A stretch of DNA of 64,000 nucleotides from Streptomyces deccanensis (GTDB lineage Bacteria; Actinomycetota; Actinomycetes; Streptomycetales; Streptomycetaceae): positions 3,782,001-3,846,000 of the forward strand of contig NZ_CP092431.1 of the NCBI RefSeq assembly GCF_022385335.1, given 5' to 3'. A program made the position numbers and the translations under genes. The notes below the pieces were generated by a model. The model was not told where the DNA came from and ran no database searches. It was given only the letters and a program-made list of their open reading frames with translations. How positions within the stretch are numbered: position 1 is the first letter of the stretch; each line of letters opens with the position of its first letter. Positions 45,746 to 54,178 of the stretch are shown piece after piece.

Positions 45746-46336
45746 ATGGCCGCGATGCGCAGAGGAATCCTCCACCTACTGGCCTGGCTGCTCGCCACGG
45801 GCGCGGCGGTCACGCTGACGTGGTGGGGCGTCCACTCGGTGCTGGCCGGCACCGCCTACGACCCGCCCCGGGCCCTGCCCATCACGGCCGCCGACGCACA
45901 GGCCCAGGGCGTGCCCCCGCCGATCACGCCGACCGCGCTCCCGGACCCGTCGCGGAGCGCCGGGGAGCAGAAGGACGGCGGCAAGAACAACGGCGAGGAC
46001 GGCAAGGACGGCGACGAGCCGTCGCAGCCCCCGTCCGCCCCCTCCAAGTCCGCCGAGGACGGCCCCCGTCCGGGCACCGGCGCCCCGGCCGATCCGGGTG
46101 ACTCGGCCGACGCCGGTGAGGTCAAGGCCTACGACACCGAGGGCGGCCGGGTGGTCTTCTCCCTCGGCGAGGAGTACGCGACCCTGGTGTCCGCGACGCC
46201 CGGCTCGGGTTGGTCGATGCAGGTGTGGAAGACCGAGACGTGGATCCGGGTCGACTTCGCCGCCGGTGCGGACCGGGTGTCGGTGTTCTGCACCTGGCAC
46301 GACAGCGCGCCCCGGGTGGACGTCCAGAACTTCTGA
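45746..46336 (+). CDS. membrane-anchored secreted protein of unknown function
   Basis: 196 aa. One N-terminal hydrophobic helix (ILHLLAWLLATGAAVTLTWWG), a disordered Pro/Ser/Lys/Asp-rich linker (residues 45-125), then a small C-terminal domain (GGRVVFSLGEEYATLVSATPG ... VSVFCTWHDSAPRVDVQNF). No known motif. Divergent from the response regulator with an 89-bp gap, so it may be a target of that system. ATG 45746 or 45755. Confidence 0.72.
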   Translation: MAAMRRGILHLLAWLLATGAAVTLTWWGVHSVLAGTAYDPPRALPITAADAQAQGVPPPITPTALPDPSRSAGEQKDGGKNNGEDGKDGDEPSQPPSAPSKSAEDGPRPGTGAPADPGDSADAGEVKAYDTEGGRVVFSLGEEYATLVSATPGSGWSMQVWKTETWIRVDFAAGADRVSVFCTWHDSAPRVDVQNF

Positions 46337-46357
46337 GGGCGTCGGGGAGCGGTCGGC

Positions 46358-47230
46358 TCAGCGGAACACCGACGAAGGCGGCGCCGGCGAGGCGGTCGCC
46401 GCCGCGTCCGTCACCGGCACCGCTCCGCCCGTGAAGTCGGTGAGCGCGCGGCCGTGTTCGACGCGCCCGGGGTGCGGGTCGGAGGCGGCGCGGCGGGTCA
46501 ACTCGGCGATCGGGAGGGGTTGGTCGGAGGCGACGAGCACCGCGTTGCCGAATCGTTTGCCCCGCAGCACGGTCGGGTCGGCGACCAGCGCGAGTTCGGG
46601 GAAGACGACGGCCGCGGTGGCGATCTGGGCGCGCAGATGGGCCAGCGGCGGGCCGTCGGCGAGGTTGGCGGCGTAGCAGCCGCCGGGCTTCACCACCCGC
46701 CGTACGTCCGTGAGGAACTCCGTCGACGTCAGGTGCGCCGGGGTGCGCGCCGCGCTGAACACGTCCGCGATCACCAGGTCCGCCCACCCGTCGGGCACCT
46801 TCGCGAGCCCCTCGCGCGCATCGGTCGAGCGCACCCGTACGCGCGCGTTGGGGTCCAACGGCAGCTCCCGCCGGACGAGTTGCACGAGAGCCGCGTCGCG
46901 CTCGACGACCTGCTGGGTGGAGCGGGGGCGGGTGGCGGCGACGTACCGGGCGAGGGTGAAGGCACCTCCGCCGAGGTGCACGGCGTGCACGGGCCGTCCG
47001 GCCGGGGCGACCAGATCGATCACATGGCCGAGCCGCCGCTGGTACTCGAAGGACAGATACGCCGGATCGTCGAGATCGACGTGCGACTGCGGCGCCCCGT
47101 CGACCAGCAGCGTCCAGGCCCGGACCCGCTCCCGATCGGGCAGCAGCTCGGCGAGCCCCCCGTCGACCTCCTCGACCACGGCGTCGACATCCTGCCCACG
47201 CCGCCCGCGCCCCTTCTTCGACCTGCCCAT
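46358..47230 (-). CDS. spermidine synthase-like SAM-binding protein
   Basis: 290 aa Rossmann-fold protein of the spermidine synthase-like family: PVHAVHLGGGAFTLARYVAA is the SAM loop, QQVVERDAALVQLVRREL the acidic ribose contact, DLVIADVFSAARTP the post-I motif. The Lys/Arg/Gly-rich N-terminus (MGRSKKGRGRRG) is unlike true spermidine synthases, and key polyamine residues could not be confirmed, so it may be a methyltransferase-like protein. Start ATG 47230. Confidence 0.78.
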   Translation of the reverse strand: MGRSKKGRGRRGQDVDAVVEEVDGGLAELLPDRERVRAWTLLVDGAPQSHVDLDDPAYLSFEYQRRLGHVIDLVAPAGRPVHAVHLGGGAFTLARYVAATRPRSTQQVVERDAALVQLVRRELPLDPNARVRVRSTDAREGLAKVPDGWADLVIADVFSAARTPAHLTSTEFLTDVRRVVKPGGCYAANLADGPPLAHLRAQIATAAVVFPELALVADPTVLRGKRFGNAVLVASDQPLPIAELTRRAASDPHPGRVEHGRALTDFTGGAVPVTDAAATASPAPPSSVFR

Positions 47231-47280
47231 GAACCCATTATCGGACCGGGAGCACCCTCTGCGCGCAGGGAGCGCCCTGA

Positions 47281-47333
47281 AGGGGCGCGGGGCTGTGGCA
47301 TTGTGCGGCTCCGCCGCGTGGGCGCGACAAGCC
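47281..47333. repeat. dispersed Streptomyces intergenic repeat
   Basis: Starts AGGGGCGCGGGGCTGTGGCA and contains the small hairpin GCGGCTCCGCCGC, then GTGGGCGCGACAAGCC. Its first 12 bases match the right arm of the element at 7865-7886. From memory, sequences of this form recur between genes across Streptomyces genomes. Confidence 0.7.
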
Positions 47334-47388
47334 ACGACGAACCCGCACCCGCCGAAACCCGGAACCCCTACGGCGACCGGCGCCGAAA

Positions 47389-47763
47389 TCAACGGCAGTT
47401 GTCCGCGGCCTCGATCAACCGCGCCGCCTCGCCCAGCGCAGCGCGCAGCACCGTCGGATCCGTCGCGAGGTCCACCTCACCCGGCGGCAACAACCACCCC
47501 GCCCCCTCCGGAGGAGCCAGCACGGCCCCCCGCCCGTCGCTCTGCGTGCACGTGCTCCCCGGCACGTCCCACGCGTCCGCCGTACCGGGCGGCACCAGGA
47601 ACCCGAGGGTGTCACGCGTGTCGTCGTGCAGAACGGGACCGACCGTCATGACGGGCCCCACCGCGTCGAGGGCGCCCCGACGGAGGATGTCCACCGCCTC
47701 CAGCCCCTGCCGCGTGGGCACGGTCACCAGGTCGCAATCGGAACGGGCTTCGAGGTTCTTCAT
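47389..47763 (-). CDS. conserved hypothetical, short primase/polymerase-like family member
   Basis: 124 aa: SDCDLVTVPTRQGLEAVDIL, a glycine-proline-rich centre with TLGFLVPPGTADAWDVPG, and AVLAPPEGAGWLLPPGEV. The pattern (value-V-x-VP, ..GPV.., F.VPPG, APP..GWL.PP) resembles Streptomyces proteins annotated bifunctional DNA primase/polymerase N-terminal, also seen in the gene at 59827, but the catalytic acidic residues are not visible. Function unknown. Confidence 0.62.
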   Translation of the reverse strand: MKNLEARSDCDLVTVPTRQGLEAVDILRRGALDAVGPVMTVGPVLHDDTRDTLGFLVPPGTADAWDVPGSTCTQSDGRGAVLAPPEGAGWLLPPGEVDLATDPTVLRAALGEAARLIEAADNCR

Positions 47764-48021
47764 CCGGGCCTCCCACGCCTACCAGCGCCCTGCCCAACGC
47801 GCCTCCCCGTCAACGGCTACGGCGGAACTGCGCCGCAAAGGATGGCAGTTCATGGCAGATCGTGGATGAGATATCCGGTTTGTAGCCAAACCTCGCGTGG
47901 GGGCCCCGATGGGGCGGGTACGTTCTTGCCCCGCCGGACACAGCGGAACCAACCGTGCAGCACGCATACAAGTCCTACTGAATCCGGCATGGTTCGACGG
48001 TTCGCGAGAGAGGGCCCGGCC

Positions 48022-49533
48022 ATGACGTCGTCATCGGTGACCTCGTCCCAGTCCCCCCGTCCCCAACGGCCGAATCTCGTCTTCAGGCAGCTGCGCGGGC
48101 AGCGTTCGCCGGGCGAGTTCGCCGCCGCGGTACGGCGGGCCGCCCGTGAGATCGGCGAGCGGGTGAGCTGCGACGCGCGGTACGTCGGACGGGTCGAGGC
48201 GGGCGAGATCCGCTGTCCCAACTACGCGTACGAACGGGTGTTCCTGCATATGTTTCCCGGCCGAACGCTGACCGACCTGGGTTTCGCGCCCCGCGCGGAG
48301 GTACGCGGTCGGGGGGCGCGCCCCGCCGACGAGGCGCCCTCCCCTCGCAACAAGAGCCGCTCGCACTCCTCATACGGAAGGGGGTGTGAGACGGAAGGGG
48401 CGTACGAGCCGTATGACACGCAAGAGATGTACGACATGCAGGACCCGCGGGGCGACACGGGCTATGTGCGCGGCCGGCGGGGCACGCAGCAGGCGTACCA
48501 GAACGACGAGGAGAGCGACGTGCAACGTCGCGCGTTCATGACCGGAGGCACCGCCGCGATGGCGGCCGCCTCCTTCGGCCCCTTCGCCCTCGGCGGCGCG
48601 GCCTCGGCCTCGACCCGGCCCGTGCACCGGGCGGGCACGGGGGAGGCGGGGGCCCTCGAAGCGGCCGTACGCAAGATCCGGCTGCTCGACGACCGGCACG
48701 GGGCGGACGGGCTGTACCGCAGGGCCTCGGCGCCGTTGCGGGCCGCGTACGCGCTGCTCGACGCGGGCACCACCCGGCAGACCACCGCCGACCGGCTGTA
48801 CGCGGGCGCGGGCGAACTGGCCATCTCCGTGGGCTGGCTGGCCCATGACTCGGGGCGGTTCGACGACGCCCGCTCGCACTACGCGGAGGCGCTCGCCACG
48901 GCCCGGATGTCCGGGGACCCGGGTCTGGAGGCGCACGCGTTCTGCAACACGGCCTTCCTCGCGCGTGACGCGGGCCGGCCACGTGAGGCGGTCCGGGCGG
49001 CGCAGGCCGCGCAGCGGGTCGCCCGGCCGCTGGGATCACCCCGGCTGATGTCACTCCTGGCGCTGCGGGAGGCGGGCGGCTGGGCGGGGCTCGCCGACCG
49101 CACCGGGTGCGAACAAGCGCTGGCCCGGGCGCACGCCCTGTTCGGGCGGGGGGCCGCGGAGGCCGACCCGGAGTGGATGAGCTTCTACGGGGAGGCCGAG
49201 CTGGAGGGCCTGGAGGCGCAGTGCTGGTCCACGCTGGGCGACTGGCCCCGGGCGGCCCGGCACGCGCGCCGGGCGGCCGGTCTGCAGAACCCGCACTTCA
49301 CCCGGAACATCGCGCTCTACACCGCCGAGCTGGCGGACGACCTCGCGCGCGGGGGGCGTCCCGACGAGGCCGCGGCCGCCGGTATGCGGGTCCTCGACCT
49401 CCTCGACGAGGTCCAGTCCTCCCGCGTCCAGCAGATGCTGGCCGGTACGGCACGGGTGCTGCTGCCGCACCGTCGGGCCTCGGGGGTGTCGGCGTTCCTG
49501 GAACGGCACGCGGGGGTCGCGCGGAGCGCGTAG
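48022..49533 (+). CDS. HTH regulator with TPR-like C-terminal domain (NsdA-like architecture)
   Basis: 503 aa. Residues 15-80 form an XRE-like helix-turn-helix (FRQLRGQRSPGEFAAAVR; CDARYVGRVEAGEIRCPNYAY). A disordered linker follows, with a hydrophobic Tat-like segment QRRAFMTGGTAAMAAASFG near residue 175, then helical repeats from about 215 to the end (ELAISVGWLAHDSGRFDDAR; FCNTAFLARDAGRPREAV; AELEGLEAQCWSTLGDW). The layout matches Streptomyces regulators related to NsdA, a repressor of antibiotic production. ATG 48022 follows GAGAGAGGG by 7 nt; ATG 47989 is an alternative. Confidence 0.75.
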   Translation: MTSSSVTSSQSPRPQRPNLVFRQLRGQRSPGEFAAAVRRAAREIGERVSCDARYVGRVEAGEIRCPNYAYERVFLHMFPGRTLTDLGFAPRAEVRGRGARPADEAPSPRNKSRSHSSYGRGCETEGAYEPYDTQEMYDMQDPRGDTGYVRGRRGTQQAYQNDEESDVQRRAFMTGGTAAMAAASFGPFALGGAASASTRPVHRAGTGEAGALEAAVRKIRLLDDRHGADGLYRRASAPLRAAYALLDAGTTRQTTADRLYAGAGELAISVGWLAHDSGRFDDARSHYAEALATARMSGDPGLEAHAFCNTAFLARDAGRPREAVRAAQAAQRVARPLGSPRLMSLLALREAGGWAGLADRTGCEQALARAHALFGRGAAEADPEWMSFYGEAELEGLEAQCWSTLGDWPRAARHARRAAGLQNPHFTRNIALYTAELADDLARGGRPDEAAAAGMRVLDLLDEVQSSRVQQMLAGTARVLLPHRRASGVSAFLERHAGVARSA

Positions 49534-49564
49534 ACAGCCGCCGGTTCCGCCTTCGGAAGCACGG

Positions 49565-50161
49565 TCAGCTCGTGAGGTGCCCCGTGTCGTTCCACGACTC
49601 GATCGCCGGGTCGCCGTAGGCCCAGCCGAGGACCGACAGGGACGTCGGGCTGAGGCGGACGCGTGCGGCGAAGTCGAGGTCCAGGCCCAGCCAGCGGGCG
49701 GCTATGGACCGCAGGACGTGGCCGTGGGCGAAGACCAGCACATCGCGGTCCTCGCTCCGCGCCCACGCCACCACCTCGTCCGCGCGCGCGGCGAGCTGCC
49801 GCAGGGTCTCCCCCTCGGGGACGCCGTCGCGCCACATCAGCCAACCCGGCCGGAAGGCCTGGATCTCGGCGGGAGTGAGCCCCTCGTACGCCCCGTAGTC
49901 GACCTCCATGAGCGTGTCCCACTCGGTGGCGCGGTCGCCGAAGCCGGCCAGATCGCAGGTCTCACGCGCGCGGGAGAGGGGACTCGTCCGTACGTCGACA
50001 CCGGGCAGCCCGTCCAGGGGCGCCCGGTGCAGACGCTCCCCGAGGAGCTTGGCGCCGCGCCGGCCCTCTTCGAGGAGCGGGATGTCCGTCCTGCCGGTGT
50101 GCTTTCCGAGCAGGGACCATTCCGTCTGTCCGTGCCGGGCCAGCAGGATGCGCGGTGCCAT
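49565..50161 (-). CDS. histidine phosphatase (phosphoglycerate mutase-like)
   Basis: 198 aa. Phosphohistidine motif [12 protein letters not shown] at the N-terminus, catalytic Glu region [12 protein letters not shown], second histidine in [15 protein letters not shown] small-molecule phosphatase such as a sugar-phosphate or acid phosphatase; substrate unknown. Convergent with the HTH-TPR gene (31-bp gap). Confidence 0.92.
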   Translation of the reverse strand: MAPRILLARHGQTEWSLLGKHTGRTDIPLLEEGRRGAKLLGERLHRAPLDGLPGVDVRTSPLSRARETCDLAGFGDRATEWDTLMEVDYGAYEGLTPAEIQAFRPGWLMWRDGVPEGETLRQLAARADEVVAWARSEDRDVLVFAHGHVLRSIAARWLGLDLDFAARVRLSPTSLSVLGWAYGDPAIESWNDTGHLTS

Positions 50162-50356
50162 GAGCGACCTTTCCGGGGGCCTTCTGCGAGAAGGGAGAAA
50201 TGGGAGGCGGATGCTTCCATCATCGCTCACGCTGTCGTGGGGCAACCCGACAGGCGATCCCAGCGTCTTGGACATCGTCTTGCTCAAGGGCCACACGAGC
50301 ACCACACACAGATGAACATCGACGCGTCACGCGCACAGACGGGGGAGGACGTTCGG

Positions 50357-51415
50357 ATGCCGCAGACCGAGGCGACCGAGGCACCGGCCAGCAGAACGAC
50401 CGGCGCACCGGTTACCGAGGGGACGCCTGGCACGCGGCTCCGCTGGTGGACCGAGCTGCCGCTGATCCTGCTGGTGTACGGGGCGTACTCGGCGGGCCGG
50501 CTGCTCGCCCGCGGCGACACCTCCCACGCCGTCGAGCACGGGCTGGCGATCCTGCGGATCGAGAAGGCGTTCCGGCTCAACGCCGAGCATCCGCTGAACC
50601 GTCTGTTCACGCGTGAACCCTGGATCGGGATACCCGCCGACTTCTGGTACGCGTCGCTGCACTACCTGGTCACCCCCGCGCTCCTGGTCTGGCTCTTCCG
50701 GTCGCACGCCGTGCGCTACCGCGCGGCCCGCACCTGGCTGCTGACCTCCACCTTTATCGGCCTCATCGGCTTCACCCTGCTGCCCACCTGCCCGCCCCGG
50801 CTGCTCGACCCCTCCCACGGCTTCGTCGACACGATGGCCCACTACAGCTCGTGGGGCTGGTGGGGCGGCGAGGCCAGCGCGCCCCGGGGCCTGGGCGGCA
50901 TGACCAACCAGTACGCGGCGATGCCGAGCCTGCACGTCGGCTGGGCCCTGTGGTGCGGGGTGATCCTGTGGCGCTTCGCGGGCGGCTCACCGCTCGTGCG
51001 GATCGCGGCCGTCGCGTACCCGCTGATCACCACGATCGTCGTGATGGGCACCGCGAACCACTACTTCCTCGACGCGGTGGCGGGCGCCGCCGTGATGGGG
51101 GCGGGCCTGCTGCTGACGCCGCTGGTGCTGCGACTCGCGGACCAGTGGCGGGTCTCGCTCGGCCTCGGCACGACGGCCGCGAGCCGGTTCGACGGCGGCG
51201 GCCGACGGCCCGTGGAGGCATCCGCCGACCGGCGGCCCGTGGAGGGGTCCGCCGTCGTGGCCACGGCCGCCTCTCGGGCCTCCCTTTCCCCAATTGTCAG
51301 TGGTGAGTGCCAGACTTCCCCGGGTGAGCGAATTCCACGGCAGCGGATCATCGAACCCGAGCCGGGTGCCGCCCCCTCGGAAGCAGGGGACGGCGCTGCG
51401 GCAGCGGCTCGCTGA
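50357..51415 (+). CDS. PAP2-family membrane phosphatase (Aur1/inositol-phosphotransferase-like)
   Basis: 352 aa, six predicted membrane helices. PAP2 motifs are MPSLHVGWALWCG (PSLH) and GTANHYFLDAVAG (H...D). The sequence around RNTY-less ALLVWLFRSHAVRYRAARTWL and CPPRLLDP resembles Aur1-type lipid phosphatases. The cytoplasmic C-terminal tail (residues about 270-352) is low-complexity with a 27-bp tandem repeat and overlaps the next gene by 92 nt. ATG 50357 follows GGGAGG by 9 nt; ATG 50312 is in frame. Confidence 0.85.
   Translation: MPQTEATEAPASRTTGAPVTEGTPGTRLRWWTELPLILLVYGAYSAGRLLARGDTSHAVEHGLAILRIEKAFRLNAEHPLNRLFTREPWIGIPADFWYASLHYLVTPALLVWLFRSHAVRYRAARTWLLTSTFIGLIGFTLLPTCPPRLLDPSHGFVDTMAHYSSWGWWGGEASAPRGLGGMTNQYAAMPSLHVGWALWCGVILWRFAGGSPLVRIAAVAYPLITTIVVMGTANHYFLDAVAGAAVMGAGLLLTPLVLRLADQWRVSLGLGTTAASRFDGGGRRPVEASADRRPVEGSAVVATAASRASLSPIVSGECQTSPGERIPRQRIIEPEPGAAPSEAGDGAAAAAR
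51204..51257 (+). repeat. 27-bp tandem duplication in the PAP2 C-terminal tail
   Basis: Two copies encoding RRPVEASAD and RRPVEGSAV, with three base differences in the central part. Lies just before the overlap with the nuclease gene. Confidence 0.85.
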
Positions 51416-52574
51416 GCTGCGCGGACCCGAGGTCCCACCCAAGGCGCTGGACGCGCGCGCCCTCGCCGCGCTCGCGGCCAACCCGGGCTGTGAGCGCCGC
51501 GCGCTGCTGGACGGCGCGGGGGTGAACAAGGCGGTCCTGGCGGACGCGCTCGGCTCGCCCTCCGCCTTCGGCCAGTCCCAGTTCGCGTTCATGCGGGGCA
51601 ACGCCTTCGAGGCCCGGGTCAAGGCGGACGGCGGCGCCGAACTGCTGCGGCTGGTCCACGAGAGACTGGACCCCGGTGCCGAGCCGCCGGCCTCGGCGTC
51701 GGTCCCCGACCTCGCCGCCGTCGGCCCCGAGGGCCGCGCCGCCCGTACGGCGCTGGCGCTGCGCGAGGCCACGGACGCCGGCGGCTGGACCCTGCTCGAC
51801 CACCCCATGCTCGCGCTCGACGTCGCGGGCTCCCCCGCGTTCCTGGAACCGGACGCGGTGGTGATCCACCCGGACGGCACCTGGTCGGTCGTCGAGATCA
51901 AGTCCTTCCCGATGCTGGACGGTTCGGCGGACCCGGCGAAGGTGGGCGCCGCCGCCCGCCAGTCCGCGGTGTACGTGCTGGCGCTGGAGGAGGTCGCCTC
52001 CCGGCTCGGCGGCGAGGCCCGCGGCGGCGCCCCCGCGCCCGAGGTGCGCCATCGGGTGCTGCTGGTCTGCCCCAAGGACTTCACCAACCTCCCGACGGCC
52101 GCGGCGGTGGACATCCGCAAGCAACGGGCGGTCACTCGCCGCCAGTTGACCCGGCTGACCCGCATCGAGGAGATCGCGGACGACCTGCCCGAGGGCACCT
52201 GCTTCGCGCCGGACCTGCCCCGGGAGCAGCTGACGACGGCCGTCGAGGCGCTCTCCGCGACCTACGCCCCCGAGTGCCTCGCCGCCTGCGAGCTGGCCTT
52301 CCACTGCCGGGCCCGCTCCCGCACGGAGGGCGCGGTGACCTCCCTGGGGCGGGCCGCACGGGCGGAGCTGGGCGGTCTCACCACCGTCGACGACGTCCTG
52401 GCGGCGGCCCACGGCCACGCCGGCGACCCGGACGACCCGGCCGTGGCCGCGCTGCGCAGAGCGGCGGAGCTACGGGCGGAGGCGCTGGGAGCCGCCGGGC
52501 TCGGCACCGCCGGCGCGCCCCCGGCGTCGGCCACCCTTCCCGGCCCGGCGCCGGAGGGGGTTCCGTGTCGCTGA
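51324..52574 (+). CDS. RecB/Cas4-like Fe-S PD-(D/E)XK nuclease
   Basis: 416 aa from GTG 51324 (no good ribosome-binding site; GTG 51300 and 51303 are alternatives). The nuclease core shows Asp177 in EPDAVV, Glu191-x-Lys193 in VVEIKSF, and the QxxxY motif Gln213/Tyr217 in ARQSAVYVLAL, typical of RecB, AddB, Cas4 and Dna2. Cysteines 293, 318, 322 and 328 (GTCFAP; ECLAACELAFHC) form a likely 4Fe-4S site as in those enzymes. Expected to cut or resect single-stranded DNA ends. It overlaps the next gene by 10 nt and heads a coupled operon with a helicase. Confidence 0.82.
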   Translation: MSEFHGSGSSNPSRVPPPRKQGTALRQRLAELRGPEVPPKALDARALAALAANPGCERRALLDGAGVNKAVLADALGSPSAFGQSQFAFMRGNAFEARVKADGGAELLRLVHERLDPGAEPPASASVPDLAAVGPEGRAARTALALREATDAGGWTLLDHPMLALDVAGSPAFLEPDAVVIHPDGTWSVVEIKSFPMLDGSADPAKVGAAARQSAVYVLALEEVASRLGGEARGGAPAPEVRHRVLLVCPKDFTNLPTAAAVDIRKQRAVTRRQLTRLTRIEEIADDLPEGTCFAPDLPREQLTTAVEALSATYAPECLAACELAFHCRARSRTEGAVTSLGRAARAELGGLTTVDDVLAAAHGHAGDPDDPAVAALRRAAELRAEALGAAGLGTAGAPPASATLPGPAPEGVPCR

Positions 52575-54178
52575 TCGCCACCCTCGCCCGTCTCGAAGCC
52601 GTCAGCTCGGGGCGCGCCCAGCCCGCCGCCACCGTCCTGCACCGGCATCTCTCCGCCCACCCCCTCGTCCTCGTGCCGCTCACCACCGCCGGTGAGGCCG
52701 GGGCCCCGCTCGGCGCGCTCGCCGGCACCGACCGGGACGCGCCCCGCCTGTTGGTGGTGCCCCAGCCCCGCGACCGTGACCTGCGCTTCGCGTTCCTCGC
52801 CGAGCTGGCGGACATCGTCCTGCCCTACGTGGACGGCTACGCCGACGTGGTGGAGGCCGCCGAGCGCAGCGAGACCGACCCGGAGACCGGCAAACGCGTC
52901 AAGGTCGAGGTCGAACTGTGCGCGGACGCCCCGCAGTTGATCCTGCCGAGCCGGACGGGCATCGACTTCGTACGGCTCCTCGGGCGCTCCATGCGGTTCC
53001 GGCGCACCGCCGAGCAGGACCCGGAGGCACCCCATCCGGCGCCGCCGCGCGTGCCGTTGCTCGGGCGGTGGCTCACGCACTTCGGGGAGCGGGCGCGGGT
53101 GCCGGGCTCCTCGCTGCTGCTCGCCCTCACCGACCTGCTGTCCAAGCACTGGGCCACCGGCCAGTCCGGGGTGGAGGACCAGCATCTGGGGTCGCTGCTC
53201 GCCTGGATCGACCCGCCGGAGGGGGAGTCGGGCGAGGCGGCGGCGCGACGGGCCGAGCTGGCGCGGGACGCCGCCGGCCAGTTGCTGTGCCCGCCCGCCG
53301 GGCCCGCGACCGATCCGGCGTTCGACAACAAGCTGCTGGCCCCGGCCATCGAGCGGTACGACCGGGCGCGGCTCGCGCTGGCCGCCGCCGAGGACGGTCT
53401 GGAGGCCGACGACCGGCTGGGTGCGCTGACCGCCGCCGAGCAGGAGATCCGCGATCTGGTGGAGAGCCGCACCCGGCCCACCTGGGACGCGGTGTGGCAC
53501 GGCCTGGATCTGCTGCGCGCCCTGCCGGAGGGTGCCCACGCGGCCGACCGGTGGACCCGCGACCGCTGGTCCTTCACCGGCCACCGGGACCGCATCGTCG
53601 CCGGGGAGCCCCCGCAGCCGCGCGTCGACGACGCGGTCACCGCCGCGAACAAGCTGGCCGCGCGCGAGCGTGAACAGGCCCGCCTCGACGCCCAGGAGGC
53701 CCTGGACGACCCCCTCGTGATGGCCGGGCGACGGCTGTCCGGTGAGGCGTTCGCCGGTGAGGTCGTGGACGTCGTGATGGCCTACAGCGAGGGCAAGCGG
53801 CCGAGCCCCCGGCCCCTGGTCACCGTGGCGACGCGGGACCGGCCGCATCTCGGGGAGCGCGCGAAGGTGTACCGCTCGCTGGGCGGGAAGCCGCAGACGG
53901 CGGAGTTCGTGGGGCACGAGCCGGGCGAGGCGGCCGACGGACGCGAGAGCCTGCTGGTCCTGCGGATCATGGACAAGATGGGGCGGGGCAAGGAGCCGGA
54001 GGTGGGGTCCGTCCCCGAGAAGGGGGACCGGCTCTGCTTCACCCTGTTCGAACACGACCAGCGGGGCGGGGCGAAGCTGCCCGACCCGGAGGAGACACCG
54101 TGGACGCACGGCGGGCCGCCGGGTGAGCCCGACGCCGTACCGGTGCCGGACCCGGTGACCGAGGAGGACGTCCTGTGA
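52565..54178 (+). CDS. uncharacterised partner of the nuclease-helicase operon
   Basis: 537 aa from GTG 52565 (GGAGGGGG upstream). No recognised domain, signal or membrane segment. The first 300 residues are mainly helical and acidic (AELADIVLPYVDGYADVVEA; GRSMRFRRTAEQDPE; LTDLLSKHWATGQSGVEDQHL). Residues about 400-510 look beta-rich (RPLVTVATRDRPHLGERAKV; SLLVLRIMDKMGR; KGDRLCFTLFEHD) and could be an OB/beta-barrel like the 1B barrel of Dna2 and Upf1 helicases; this is inference. It overlaps both neighbours (10 and 4 nt). Confidence 0.75.
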   Translation: MSLIATLARLEAVSSGRAQPAATVLHRHLSAHPLVLVPLTTAGEAGAPLGALAGTDRDAPRLLVVPQPRDRDLRFAFLAELADIVLPYVDGYADVVEAAERSETDPETGKRVKVEVELCADAPQLILPSRTGIDFVRLLGRSMRFRRTAEQDPEAPHPAPPRVPLLGRWLTHFGERARVPGSSLLLALTDLLSKHWATGQSGVEDQHLGSLLAWIDPPEGESGEAAARRAELARDAAGQLLCPPAGPATDPAFDNKLLAPAIERYDRARLALAAAEDGLEADDRLGALTAAEQEIRDLVESRTRPTWDAVWHGLDLLRALPEGAHAADRWTRDRWSFTGHRDRIVAGEPPQPRVDDAVTAANKLAAREREQARLDAQEALDDPLVMAGRRLSGEAFAGEVVDVVMAYSEGKRPSPRPLVTVATRDRPHLGERAKVYRSLGGKPQTAEFVGHEPGEAADGRESLLVLRIMDKMGRGKEPEVGSVPEKGDRLCFTLFEHDQRGGAKLPDPEETPWTHGGPPGEPDAVPVPDPVTEEDVL

